DNA from: Phycisphaeraceae bacterium
GTDB taxonomy: Bacteria > Planctomycetota > Phycisphaerae > Phycisphaerales > UBA1924
Length of the DNA stretch: 64,000 bases
Assembly (NCBI GenBank): GCA_020639235.1
Contig: JACKHC010000002.1
Coordinates: 248,001 to 312,000, forward strand
Reading direction: 5' to 3'
Part shown: positions 1 through 8,774 of the stretch, in pieces
Position numbering within the stretch: position 1 is the stretch's first letter
Layout: every line of letters begins with the position of its first letter
Notes under the pieces: model-generated
The model's database searches: none
Seen by the model: the letters and a program-made list of their open reading frames with translations, nothing else
What the model was told of the DNA's origin: nothing
Made by a program: the position numbers and the translations under genes

Positions 1-1
1 C

Positions 2-88
2 GGGACGCTGCGCGAAGCGGGCAAGACCAAGCGGGCCGAACGGAAGTCCGCTGCCAAGAAGTCACGAAAGGGAGGGAGCGATGGCTGA
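2..88 (+). CDS. C-terminal end of an unidentified protein (partial)
   Basis: An open frame enters from the left edge and stops at a TGA at 86-88. The visible 28 residues are strongly basic (many Lys and Arg, with a run ending KKSRKGG), like the disordered tail of a nucleic-acid-binding protein. The stop overlaps the ATG of the next gene (ATGGCTGA), the tight coupling typical of one transcript. It probably belongs to the same integrated element as the AlpA-like and integrase genes downstream. Too little is visible to assign a family. Confidence 0.45.
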   Translation, partial: GTLREAGKTKRAERKSAAKKSRKGGSDG

Positions 89-284
89 GTCATCGGCTGC
101 TGTCGTCGATCGGTTGTTGTCACTCAACGACGCCGCGGCGTACCTGGGCATCTGTAGGCGGACCATCTACCGCCTCATCGCCTCGGGCGAACTGCCCCAA
201 CCCGTCAAGGTCGGCAGCGCCACGCGCCTGCCCGAGTCCGACCTCGCCCGCTACATCGAGTCGCTCAAGCGGAGGCGGGGGTGA
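81..284 (+). CDS. AlpA/excisionase-like helix-turn-helix protein
   Basis: A 67-residue protein made almost entirely of a MerR-like winged helix (HTH_17 type). The core LNDAAAYLGICRRTIYRLIA is the recognition helix region, followed by a wing and a short basic tail. Proteins of this kind act as excisionases or as regulators of the neighbouring integrase in prophages and islands. The ATG follows GGGAGGGAGCG, a strong ribosome-binding site, and overlaps the stop of the preceding partial gene. Its own TGA overlaps the integrase ATG at 284. The call to family is firm; whether it aids excision or only regulates is inferred. Confidence 0.8.
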   Translation: MAESSAAVVDRLLSLNDAAAYLGICRRTIYRLIASGELPQPVKVGSATRLPESDLARYIESLKRRRG

Positions 285-2494
285 TGCAGAAGTTTGTGTT
301 CCACCAGACCCGCAAGCGCGGCGAGAAGATCACCAAGGGCCGAATCTACTGGGGCCAGTACAAACTCGAGGGCGATGCCCGCCCCACGCGCCTCTCGCTC
401 CGCACCACCGACAAGCGCGTCGCCGAGCGCAAACTCGATGACATCGTCCGGCAAGCCGAACAGGAAAGGGCCGGGATTCTCCCGCCTAAACGCATGCTCG
501 ACGCCGCCCAGCGGTCACTCACCGAGCATCTCGAAACCTTCCTCGACGAACTCCGCTCCAAGAACAAGGCCGACGACTACCGGCGCAAGGTGCGTCAGCG
601 CGTGGAGCATCTCCTGAGCGAGTGCGGCTGGAAACTCCCGCGCGATGTCAAGGCCGACGACTTCACCACGTGGCGGCGACGCCAGGACAAGTCCGCGCGG
701 ACGATGAATCACTACCTCGACGCGATGAACGCGCTGCTCAACTGGATGCAGGGCCAGTCGCTCATCGTCGCCAACCCGCTGGCGAACATCGAGAAGGTCG
801 ATGCACGCGGGCGCGAGACCTTCCAGCGCCGGGCGCTCACCGATGAAGAGGCCGCGCGGCTGATCTTGTCGGACGAGCGCGGCATCGTCTACCTCGCCGC
901 GCTGCACACGGGTCTGCGTCACAACGAACTCAAGGCGCTGCTGTGGTCCGATGTGAACCTCGACGCGAACCCGCCGTACATCCGCACTCGCGCCTCAACG
1001 ACGAAGAACCGCAGGGAAGCCACGATCCCGCTCACCTACCAACTCGAAGGCGTGCTGGATCACCTTTCTGCGGGCGGAGCGCGTCCGTGCGATCCGGTGT
1101 TCGGCAAGAAGGTTCCCTACCACCGCAAGTTCGTGGAGGACCTCGTGGCGGCGGGAATCGAGCGGTGCGACGATGCGGGGCGGCGCGTGGACTTCCATTC
1201 GCTGCGTGTGACCTTCGTCACCAACCTGCAGCGTGCGGGCGTCACCCGGCGCGAGGCGATGGAACTGGCGCGGCACTCGGACAGCCGCCTGACCGACAAG
1301 GTCTACACCGACGCGAGCGCCCTGGCGACGGTCGGCGCGATCGAGAAGCTGGCGGCGCTGGCGGGGGGTGGCGTACACGGGCGCGTACACGATTCGCACA
1401 CGGCGGGACTTTCGGAGTCACACGCTGTCACGAATGATCTCGCGGAAGAACTCGCGCAAGTCGCTTCATCGCAAGAAATAAGGCGTGCCGAGTCATCGAA
1501 TGGCACGCCCTGTCATAGCACGAACGAGAAGCGGAGAGGGGGGGATTCGAACCCCCGATACGGTTACCCGTATACAGCATTTCCAGTGCTGCTCCTTCAG
1601 CCGCTCGGACACCTCTCCGAAAGTGAGCCGCAAGACCCGGCTGGGGGCGGACAGTCTACACAACCCCGGGCGGGACGCCGAGGCGGCTTCCTCGCCGGCG
1701 GCAACTCAATGGTTCGGCGCGGGTTCCGGCGGCCCGGGCGTCTACCGGCGAGCCGGCGTCACAACGATCTCCCGGCGAACGCCGTCACGCTCGATGACAC
1801 ACGCCACCGGCTCTCCGGTCCGCAGGGCTCCCGAAACCGCAGCGTACGGATCGGGGGCGATCTCGACGCCGTTGAGCGAGATCAAAACATCACCCACGCG
1901 AAGGCCCGCGCGCTCGCCCGCGCCGCCCGGCTGGAGCTGCGCGATCGTGATGCGCCCGTCTCCCGTGTCACCCAGCGCCAGGCCCAGCGTGTATGGCGGC
2001 GGCGTGCGCCCCGAGATCAGCGCGCCCAGGTCGTCCGCGAACTCCGCCGCCAACCGGTGCCCTTCGATCGAGTTGCTCGTGATGTAGAAGCGATCGCTCG
2101 GCCCCTCGCAGTACGAGATCTCGTACCCGTACCGGCTGCCCCCGTTGAGCACCTCGCCCGGCGCACCGAAGTACAACTCCAGAGAGTCATCCGAGAGGAG
2201 CTTGCCCGAGTAGAGCGCTTCGTGCCACCGGTTCATGTCATGCGTCGTGGAGACCATCCCGCCGCTCGCCTTGACGAGCCACGAGGTCGGGCCCCAATAG
2301 GGCGGCGCGTTGATCTCGCCATCAGCGAATCGCCCGTATCCGATCGCCATGCGATCGCGCGGAATGGGTTGCCCGTAATCGAATGTGTCGTGCATTCCGG
2401 CGGGTTCGAGCAGACTCCGCGTGATGAACTCCTCGTATGTCTCGCCGGAGGCGATCTCCACGATCGCGCCGAGCAATCCCCACGCCGAGTGTGA
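284..2494 (+). CDS. Tyrosine recombinase/integrase with read-through C-terminus over tRNA-Ser
   Basis: A site-specific recombinase that would integrate or excise the element by a Tyr-linked intermediate. The first ~370 codons are a standard integrase: a SAM-like core-binding domain (about residues 60-170), then a catalytic domain with Arg in TGLRHNEL, Lys in TTKNRREATIPL, His/Arg in HSLRVTF, His in ARHSD and Tyr in DKVYTDA. All catalytic residues are present. The ATG at 284 overlaps the stop of the AlpA-like gene. No stop codon follows the domain: the frame stays open through 1532-1618, antisense to tRNA-Ser, and on to 2494, antisense to the next gene. The functional part ends near 1370-1530; everything beyond is probably not native protein sequence. 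Confidence 0.7.
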   Translation: MQKFVFHQTRKRGEKITKGRIYWGQYKLEGDARPTRLSLRTTDKRVAERKLDDIVRQAEQERAGILPPKRMLDAAQRSLTEHLETFLDELRSKNKADDYRRKVRQRVEHLLSECGWKLPRDVKADDFTTWRRRQDKSARTMNHYLDAMNALLNWMQGQSLIVANPLANIEKVDARGRETFQRRALTDEEAARLILSDERGIVYLAALHTGLRHNELKALLWSDVNLDANPPYIRTRASTTKNRREATIPLTYQLEGVLDHLSAGGARPCDPVFGKKVPYHRKFVEDLVAAGIERCDDAGRRVDFHSLRVTFVTNLQRAGVTRREAMELARHSDSRLTDKVYTDASALATVGAIEKLAALAGGGVHGRVHDSHTAGLSESHAVTNDLAEELAQVASSQEIRRAESSNGTPCHSTNEKRRGGDSNPRYGYPYTAFPVLLLQPLGHLSESEPQDPAGGGQSTQPRAGRRGGFLAGGNSMVRRGFRRPGRLPASRRHNDLPANAVTLDDTRHRLSGPQGSRNRSVRIGGDLDAVERDQNITHAKARALARAARLELRDRDAPVSRVTQRQAQRVWRRRAPRDQRAQVVRELRRQPVPFDRVARDVEAIARPLAVRDLVPVPAAPVEHLARRTEVQLQRVIREELARVERFVPPVHVMRRGDHPAARLDEPRGRAPIGRRVDLAISESPVSDRHAIARNGLPVIECVVHSGGFEQTPRDELLVCLAGGDLHDRAEQSPRRV
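1532..1618 (-). tRNA. tRNA-Ser (anticodon GGA)
   Basis: The minus strand reads as an 87-base class II tRNA. The acceptor stem is GGAGAGG paired with CCTCTCC, the anticodon loop carries CTGGAAA (anticodon GGA, reading UCC/UCU), there is a long variable arm as expected for serine, and the T arm is GGGGG-TTCGAAT-CCCCC. The discriminator is G; CCA is not encoded. The 3' end points to the integrase, the usual arrangement when the tRNA 3' end is the attachment site. Confidence 0.95.
1653..1658 (-). promoter_or_regulatory. Candidate -10 element of tRNA-Ser
   Basis: The minus strand reads TAGACT about 35 bases before the mature tRNA 5' end, matching the TANNNT form seen before many genes in this window. 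No clear -35 is visible. Weak support. Confidence 0.3.
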
Positions 2495-3466
2495 GTGCTC
2501 GCGCCCCGTGCCGGGCTCGAACAGCAGCGGGAAACTCAGGATCCTCCGGACCGCCGTGTCGCGGTCGATCCACGAGTGATCGACATCCCGATCAGACGGG
2601 AGATCATGGAAGTTCTGCAGCCCCGACGCGCCCGTCATCAACTGGCGAATCGTGATCGCGCGCTTGTCCTCCGGCACACGGTCGAAGTACTCCGTGATCG
2701 GATCGTCAAGCGTCAACTTCCCACGCTCGCTCAGCAGCAGAATCGCCGCCTTGGTGAAATCGATCGGCGTCGATCCGACACAGTAGATCGTGTCGGGTCG
2801 GTTGGGGATGTTGTGCTCCCGATCGGCGAGCCCGAAGGCATCGTCCAGCACGACCTTGCCGCCGCGAACGATCAGTACGCTGCCCGAGTAACCCCGATCC
2901 GCCATCGCTTCCAGACGCTGGGGGATGTTGTCCCAGGTCAGCGCCGGGAACGCGTTGGTGCGCTCCGCGTGCTCCCGGATCTCGCCGAACCGCGGATCAT
3001 CGCGGATCGCTTCGAGGTCCGGGTCGGACGCCATCGCGTCCCACGCGTCGAACCCCGCCTCGGCGGACCCGCGGAGCGCGTCGATCGCGTCGTCCGCTCG
3101 CCCGAGCCGAGCGTACGCGCACGCGAGGTTGTAGAGCGACGGCGCGCGGAACGCCGGAAACTCCGCGGCACGCAAGTGCGCCGGAATCGCACGCTCGTAG
3201 TCGCCCCGCATATGGATCGCGCGCGCCAGCCCGAAGACGAACTGGCCGTCTTCCGGGCGCAACGAGACCAGCTGCGCGAAGGCGTCTTCGGCATCGATCC
3301 ACTTCTGCGCCCTGACGGCGTTGTCGGCGCGATCCGCCAGTGCTCTGATCGCCGCCTCGATGCGCTCCTGCCGCGCATCCGCGGGCGGCCCACCGGCCGC
3401 GGGCGATAGAGCCATGATCAGTAATGAGGCGAGCAGGGCCGCAATGACGAGCGATGAAATGCGCAT
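1742..3466 (-). CDS. Exported TPR - degenerate beta-lactamase fold - PDZ protein
   Basis: A 574-residue exported protein. The N-terminus (1-25) is a signal peptide. TPR-like helices follow (about 35-170), then a class C beta-lactamase/penicillin-binding fold (about 180-485) and a C-terminal PDZ domain (about 490-570, with GLRVGDVLISLNG). The fold is recognisable, but the catalytic motifs are not: SxxK reads S232-T-P-I235, so the lysine is lost; the YxN position reads H324-S-H326; and the third motif lacks its glycines. I therefore infer a binding or scaffold role, not hydrolysis. The ATG at 3466 was chosen because it starts the signal peptide and follows GGGAG; the frame upstream overlaps the next gene. 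Product: serine hydrolase family, probable pseudoenzyme. Confidence 0.8.
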   Translation of the reverse strand: MRISSLVIAALLASLLIMALSPAAGGPPADARQERIEAAIRALADRADNAVRAQKWIDAEDAFAQLVSLRPEDGQFVFGLARAIHMRGDYERAIPAHLRAAEFPAFRAPSLYNLACAYARLGRADDAIDALRGSAEAGFDAWDAMASDPDLEAIRDDPRFGEIREHAERTNAFPALTWDNIPQRLEAMADRGYSGSVLIVRGGKVVLDDAFGLADREHNIPNRPDTIYCVGSTPIDFTKAAILLLSERGKLTLDDPITEYFDRVPEDKRAITIRQLMTGASGLQNFHDLPSDRDVDHSWIDRDTAVRRILSFPLLFEPGTGREHSHSAWGLLGAIVEIASGETYEEFITRSLLEPAGMHDTFDYGQPIPRDRMAIGYGRFADGEINAPPYWGPTSWLVKASGGMVSTTHDMNRWHEALYSGKLLSDDSLELYFGAPGEVLNGGSRYGYEISYCEGPSDRFYITSNSIEGHRLAAEFADDLGALISGRTPPPYTLGLALGDTGDGRITIAQLQPGGAGERAGLRVGDVLISLNGVEIAPDPYAAVSGALRTGEPVACVIERDGVRREIVVTPARR

Positions 3467-3590
3467 AAAAACTCCCGCGGGCCGAGGGGGTTGTTGAGAC
3501 AGAGTGCCGATCAGACCGATGGCCCACACTTCACGACGCGCGAGCGGAGCCCGCCCGTCGCGAGCTCTGGGATTTGTCGCAACAAGTGAC

Positions 3591-4124
3591 CTACCGAGAC
3601 CCGTTCCACCTGAAACCCGACGCCTTGGCCGCGCCCCGGAACAACTCCAGGAACTTCTTCTGCTGGCCGGAGGCGGGGAAGGGGATGCGCTCATCGATGA
3701 CGGGTAGGCCCGCGACTTCGAGGGCCGCGAACGACGCGTCGTGGACGATGGACTTGATCAGGATGATGCTCCTGGGCTTGAGCGCCTTGGCGCGTTTCAC
3801 GAGATCGGGCACGCACGGCGCGAGTTGTGCCATCTTGGGTGATGAGACATTCTCTTCGTGCAGGTCGATCAGGAACACGCCCGCATCGCGGAGGGCTTTG
3901 AGGTTGGCGGCCTTCTCGCCCTTCTGCGCCTTCTCCCCCGCCAGCCCCTCCCACACATAGCGGTACAGCCAGTCGTGCTGATCGACATCCTCGAAGTAGA
4001 AGTACCGGTCGGTCGCGCACGGCGGCGCCTCGGCGATGAGCAGCAGTTCCACGTCCTTGGGTTTGTACTTCTTCGCGGCGGCTTTGCGCTCGGCGAGATG
4101 ATCGACTTTCATTGCGGGTGTCAT
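3591..4124 (-). CDS. Uracil-DNA-glycosylase-like fold protein (tentative)
   Basis: A 177-residue soluble protein that I recognise only by fold-like motifs. The strand ending LLLIAEAPP near the N-terminus and the loop IPFPASGQQKK near the C-terminus resemble motifs 1 and 2 of the uracil-DNA glycosylase superfamily. Between them lie an aromatic loop (DRYFYFED) and a strand SIILIKS. The ATG at 4124 is preceded by TACACT with a 6-base gap and no Shine-Dalgarno, which fits a leaderless start and excludes the longer frame to 4148. It is divergent from truB across 46 bases. It could be a DNA-repair glycosylase or a non-catalytic relative; the family call is an inference. Confidence 0.55.
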   Translation of the reverse strand: MTPAMKVDHLAERKAAAKKYKPKDVELLLIAEAPPCATDRYFYFEDVDQHDWLYRYVWEGLAGEKAQKGEKAANLKALRDAGVFLIDLHEENVSSPKMAQLAPCVPDLVKRAKALKPRSIILIKSIVHDASFAALEVAGLPVIDERIPFPASGQQKKFLELFRGAAKASGFRWNGSR

Positions 4125-4170
4125 GAATCCAGTGTATCCCCCCCTCACGCCCCCACTACTATGCGCGAGT
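4125..4170. promoter_or_regulatory. Back-to-back promoters of the UDG-like gene and truB
   Basis: A 46-base divergent spacer. On the minus strand TACACT (4131-4136) lies 6 bases before the start at 4124. On the plus strand TACTAT (4157-4162) lies 8 bases before the truB ATG at 4171. Neither gene has a Shine-Dalgarno sequence, so both transcripts are probably leaderless. A 7-base C run (4138-4144) separates the hexamers. Confidence 0.5.
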
Positions 4171-4926
4171 ATGGGCCGCGGACGAAAGAATCATCGACCT
4201 GATCTCAATGGCGTGCTTGTCATCGACAAGCCGCTGGGTTGGACATCGTTCGATGTGTGCAAGTTGATTCGGCGCGCGACCGGCGGCGCGAAGGTCGGGC
4301 ACGCGGGGACGCTCGATCCTCTCGCGACGGGGGTGCTGGTGGTGTGCCTGGGGCGGGCGACGAAGCGGATCGACGAGATCATGGGGACGGAGAAGCGATA
4401 CCGAGCGGTGATCGACCTGGCGCATGTTTCGGAGTCGCACGATCTGGAGACGCCAGCGGTTGTGCCGCCGGCGCCGGCGGATGTGACGAGCGCGCCGAGT
4501 GAGGAACGGGTGCGCGTGGTGCTGGATGAGTTTGTGGGTGTGGTTGCGCAGACGCCGCCGGCGCACTCGGCGATTCAGATCGACGGCAAGCGTGCGTACG
4601 AGTTGGCGCGGCGGGGCGAAGTTGTTGAGCTGAAGGCGCGGCCGGTGGTGATTCACGAGATTTCGATTGTCAGGTACGAGTGGCCGCGGCTTGAGATTGA
4701 TGTGCGGTGCGGGAAGGGGACCTACATCCGGTCGCTGGCGCGCGATATCGGCGAGAAACTCAACACCGGCGGCATGCTGACGGGCTTGATCCGCACGGCG
4801 GTCGGGGCGTTCACGGTGGACGGCGCGGTGAAGTTGGATGGGATGGATGAGGACGCGGTTCGCGGCGTTGTGGAGCATGCCTCTGGGTGTGGTGATGGCT
4901 CGTCTGTGAGTGATCGGGCGATTTGA
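4171..4926 (+). CDS. truB: tRNA pseudouridine(55) synthase TruB
   Basis: Converts U55 in the T-loop of tRNAs to pseudouridine. The N-terminal half carries the family signature GHAGTLDPLATGVL with the catalytic Asp, preceded by IDKPLGWTSFD, and the later GKGTYIRSLARDIG motif; 251 residues is a bacterial size. The ATG at 4171 is preferred over the upstream 4123 frame because conserved sequence begins soon after it and a TACTAT hexamer lies 8 bases upstream. The rbfA/infB neighbours common in other bacteria are absent here. The last 20 residues are low in conservation. Confidence 0.95.
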   Translation: MGRGRKNHRPDLNGVLVIDKPLGWTSFDVCKLIRRATGGAKVGHAGTLDPLATGVLVVCLGRATKRIDEIMGTEKRYRAVIDLAHVSESHDLETPAVVPPAPADVTSAPSEERVRVVLDEFVGVVAQTPPAHSAIQIDGKRAYELARRGEVVELKARPVVIHEISIVRYEWPRLEIDVRCGKGTYIRSLARDIGEKLNTGGMLTGLIRTAVGAFTVDGAVKLDGMDEDAVRGVVEHASGCGDGSSVSDRAI

Positions 4927-5189
4927 CTCGTGTATCGGGTTCTGAAAGAAATGGCCGGCCGGCCAATCGGGGAAACATCAGGAAACGGTTGGCCCTGTCA
5001 CGCTGGGCGCGAGCGCCGGCTCGTTTCGTGAGCCGGTGACGCCATCCGATATCGGGGGATGGTCCGCCGCGGTGTTTCGAGCCGCGGCGTCGTCGCCTGA
5101 AATCGCCAGGCGAAGCGGGGAGGTGCAGGGACGCGTTTGCCCTCCGTAGGTGGCGGGGATGGTCGCGCTTGTGCGCTCGAGAAGAGATT

Positions 5190-5262
5190 CACCACGAGAG
5201 CCCACAGAGATCACAGAGGAAGAAAGGGCATCAGGGATCAGAGAACGGGGATCAGGGAGGGG
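5190..5262. repeat. Purine-rich low-complexity block
   Basis: Contains CCACGAGAGCCCACAGAG-type sequence followed by GGGATCAGAG and GGGATCAGGG direct repeats. Similar CACAGAG-rich blocks occur as dispersed intergenic repeats in planctomycete-type genomes; that comparison is from memory and needs a genome search. Confidence 0.35.
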
Positions 5263-5353
5263 AGAAGATCTTTTGAGATTGGCGCCCACGGGGAGATGAG
5301 GGCGTTGTGTTTGTGCGCACGGGGGGGAAGCACCGCTTGCGTCACTTCGTGCC

Positions 5354-5406
5354 GACAAGCAGTGGCACCCGGCGTCATTTCGGGGAGCCCCGCGGACAAG
5401 TAGTGG
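5354..5406. repeat. Direct repeat pair GACAAG(C/T)AGTGG
   Basis: The 12-mers at 5354-5365 and 5395-5406 differ at one base and sit 41 bases apart. Function unknown; they may be part of a larger dispersed repeat. Confidence 0.35.
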
Positions 5407-5426
5407 AAAGCAGCACGAGGTTAAAG

Positions 5427-5675
5427 TCAGATGTGATCGCGCTTGAAGTAGGCGATTCCCGCCTTCTGGTCCGCGCGGACGCGATATCCGGCGTTCAGCC
5501 AAGCTTGCGCTTGCGAATGCTGCATTGGATTGTTTCCCCACCACGCGGGATGACGCTTCGCGGATTTCGGCAGATCACACCCAATTTCTATTTCAATCTG
5601 CGCGAACGAGAGTGTGACAATGTCCTGCTTGCAGTTGCGCAAGAATCGCTCCAAGGCGGCATACTTCTTTGCCAT
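5427..5675 (-). CDS. Small DUF7662-like protein
   Basis: An 82-residue protein with the conserved C-terminal pattern AWWGNNPMQHSQAQAWLNAG, which I match to the DUF7662 family (WW..N..HSQA.AWL.AG). These short domains appear alone or attached to restriction-type proteins; the function is not established. The ATG at 5675 follows TAGGAGCG, a good ribosome-binding site, and the longer frame to 5708 adds nothing conserved. Base composition is lower in GC than the surrounding housekeeping genes, which suits transfer. It is transcribed in the same direction as the AbiC-like gene upstream, 259 bases away. Confidence 0.7.
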   Translation of the reverse strand: MAKKYAALERFLRNCKQDIVTLSFAQIEIEIGCDLPKSAKRHPAWWGNNPMQHSQAQAWLNAGYRVRADQKAGIAYFKRDHI

Positions 5676-5934
5676 TCGAATCGCTCCTATTCGAGAAATA
5701 CATCCCATTCAGGATCGATACTAGCCCGGGCACTTGACGCGTCAAGGATGTACATAATACCTATGTATCTCATGCGCCGTGTGTATATACATATACAGCG
5801 CACACGCGCCCACACATGTTCCATGTACCACCACTACCGCGCGCCGCACACTAACTATGGAATGGCGGAGGCTTCGGACATGTAGCCCAATGCCGCCTGC
5901 GTCCTTTCGCGCCGACAAGCCGGTCATCCGGCGA

Positions 5935-6558
5935 TCAGGTGGGCGGAGATCCTGGACCACCGGTGTTAGGACGAGTCATCCCTGCGAGGATACGCAAGAA
6001 TGCCCTCCCCATTGAATCTTCGTCTATTCTCTCTAACAGTCGTCCTAGTAGATAATCAGCATTTGCAATGCGTATTTGAACTAGTCGCTCATTCTCCATG
6101 TAGATATCACGCAAATGAGGGTTCATCTCAGTTTGAGCATTCGCGCGATCGATGTACTGCTGCTGCAGAGAGCGCAAATCATCTCTAATCTTGACAAGCT
6201 CGATGAACCGCGACATCAGCGCGGTGTCCGTCGCAACTTTCACTTGCTGTTCTAACTGTGCCTTTTGTTCGTTGGCAACTTGTGTCGACTTCTCCATCTC
6301 CTTGAGCGTGGCTTGCAGCATCTCGGATTGCACACGCAAGTCCCGACTTTGCATAATGAGTGCGGCAAGGAAAAAGAAAGTTCCGGCGATGGAACCCGCA
6401 GCAGCCAGGTGTCCGCCAATCCAATCGCCTCGCTGCCCAATGTCATCCCATTCACCATATGAGCCATTGATGATCAGTGCGATAACACCGAGCACTAAAG
6501 CAAGCGATCCGGCAACAACGCAGGCCGATACCGATCGTTCTTTGATCCAGTCACTCAT
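5935..6558 (-). CDS. Two-TM coiled-coil membrane protein, putative AbiC-like
   Basis: 207 residues: a short N-terminus, two transmembrane segments (about 11-33 and 50-70, the second after GDWIGGHLAAAGS), a coiled coil (about 75-115, rich in Q/E/K) and a helical C-terminal domain. The layout of two TM helices with a G-D-x-x-G-G loop followed by an SRDLRVQSEMLQ-type coil resembles the putative phage abortive-infection membrane family (putAbiC). No catalytic motif is visible. The ATG at 6558 is chosen as the first Met; a GTG at 6579 is possible. The gene is less GC-rich than truB or asnS and sits alone between them. Defence function is inference from resemblance only. Confidence 0.55.
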   Translation of the reverse strand: MSDWIKERSVSACVVAGSLALVLGVIALIINGSYGEWDDIGQRGDWIGGHLAAAGSIAGTFFFLAALIMQSRDLRVQSEMLQATLKEMEKSTQVANEQKAQLEQQVKVATDTALMSRFIELVKIRDDLRSLQQQYIDRANAQTEMNPHLRDIYMENERLVQIRIANADYLLGRLLERIDEDSMGRAFLRILAGMTRPNTGGPGSPPT

Positions 6559-6593
6559 ACAACGAGCATAGCCGTTCACAGGGCTAGGCTACA

Positions 6594-7988
<1,395 letters not shown>

Positions 7989-8047
7989 GCTTCGGCTCCT
8001 TTGATCGGGAAAGGGGACGCCGAGTGTATCGCGGTGGCGCGGGCGAG

Positions 8048-8695
8048 TCAGCGTCTGCGTCGTGCGGCGGCAAAACAGCCGGCGAGGAGCGTTGCGCCGG
8101 TCGCCGGCGCGGGGACGGGCGTGACGGTGACGGTGCCGGCGAGCGAGAGGAGGTCGGCGGGTGTCACGCCGCTCCACCCGAAGTTGATGGCGAGGACGAA
8201 GTCGGCTTCGGTGGCGGAGTGGTTGGCGATGATCGGCCCGCCGACGAGTTCGAGCGCGGTGGTCTCGAAACTGCCGAACAGCGCCGATCCGGTCGGGAGC
8301 GAGCCGAGACCGAAGAGGGAGCCGTCGCCGTCGTCGGTGAGCGCTTCGACGGAGAGTTGGCCGCCGAGGATGTCGAGCGAGCCGGCGGCGAAGTCGGGGT
8401 TGAAGTTGTAGTCCACGCGGAAGGCCATGCCTTCCTCGATCTCGCCGTGGATGTGGCCTTCGAGGATGAGCTGCACGATGGCGGCGTCGCTTTCGGGCGT
8501 GATGGGGCCGAGGACGCCGGAGGCGGTGAGGACCTCGCCGGCGCCGTCGAACAGCACGGTGGATGCGCCGCCGGGCGCGAGCGCAGCGCCCGTGACGAAC
8601 CAGTCGGCGACCTCGACATCGAACTCCTCGATGTGCGCGGAGGCGATTGAGCAGGCGGTCAGGACACAGGCCGCCGATAACAGACTGAACTTCAT
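8048..8695 (-). CDS. Exported protein with PEP-CTERM-like sorting signal
   Basis: 215 residues. A signal peptide covers about 1-20 (ending SIASA), the body is acidic and beta-rich with no recognised domain, and the C-terminus is VPAPATGATLLAGCFAAA followed by an RRRR tail. This is the small-residue, hydrophobic, Arg-rich arrangement of PEP-CTERM-type signals, in which a membrane exosortase cuts and anchors the protein. The ATG follows GAGGTGAGGG. It lies upstream of asnS on the same strand with 59 bases between. The substrate or surface role cannot be read from the sequence. Confidence 0.75.
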   Translation of the reverse strand: MKFSLLSAACVLTACSIASAHIEEFDVEVADWFVTGAALAPGGASTVLFDGAGEVLTASGVLGPITPESDAAIVQLILEGHIHGEIEEGMAFRVDYNFNPDFAAGSLDILGGQLSVEALTDDGDGSLFGLGSLPTGSALFGSFETTALELVGGPIIANHSATEADFVLAINFGWSGVTPADLLSLAGTVTVTPVPAPATGATLLAGCFAAARRRR

Positions 8696-8774
8696 CCCTC
8701 ACCTCGCGATCGGGCGCGCCTCATCGCGCATCCGCTTACAGATGTCGCGTGGGCGGGCGGTGATTGCATCGTCA

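Larger units (their letters stand above)
4927..5426. other. Intergenic region with repeat-like sequence, no gene recognised
   Basis: 500 bases between truB and the DUF7662-like gene. Open frames here have no recognisable protein content. It holds a 14-base palindrome around GGCCGGCCGG (4952-4965), a purine-rich repeat-like block (about 5190-5262) and a pair of GACAAG(C/T)AGTGG repeats. It looks like the left flank of an accessory insertion. Confidence 0.5.

Noticed and set aside
5190..5262. CRISPR array
   Set aside because: The repeats are short, overlapping and unevenly spaced, with no spacers, and no cas gene is in the window.
4978..5544. 188-codon minus-strand open frame in the truB downstream region
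   Set aside because: No recognisable protein content and it overlaps repeat-like sequence and the well-supported DUF7662-like gene.
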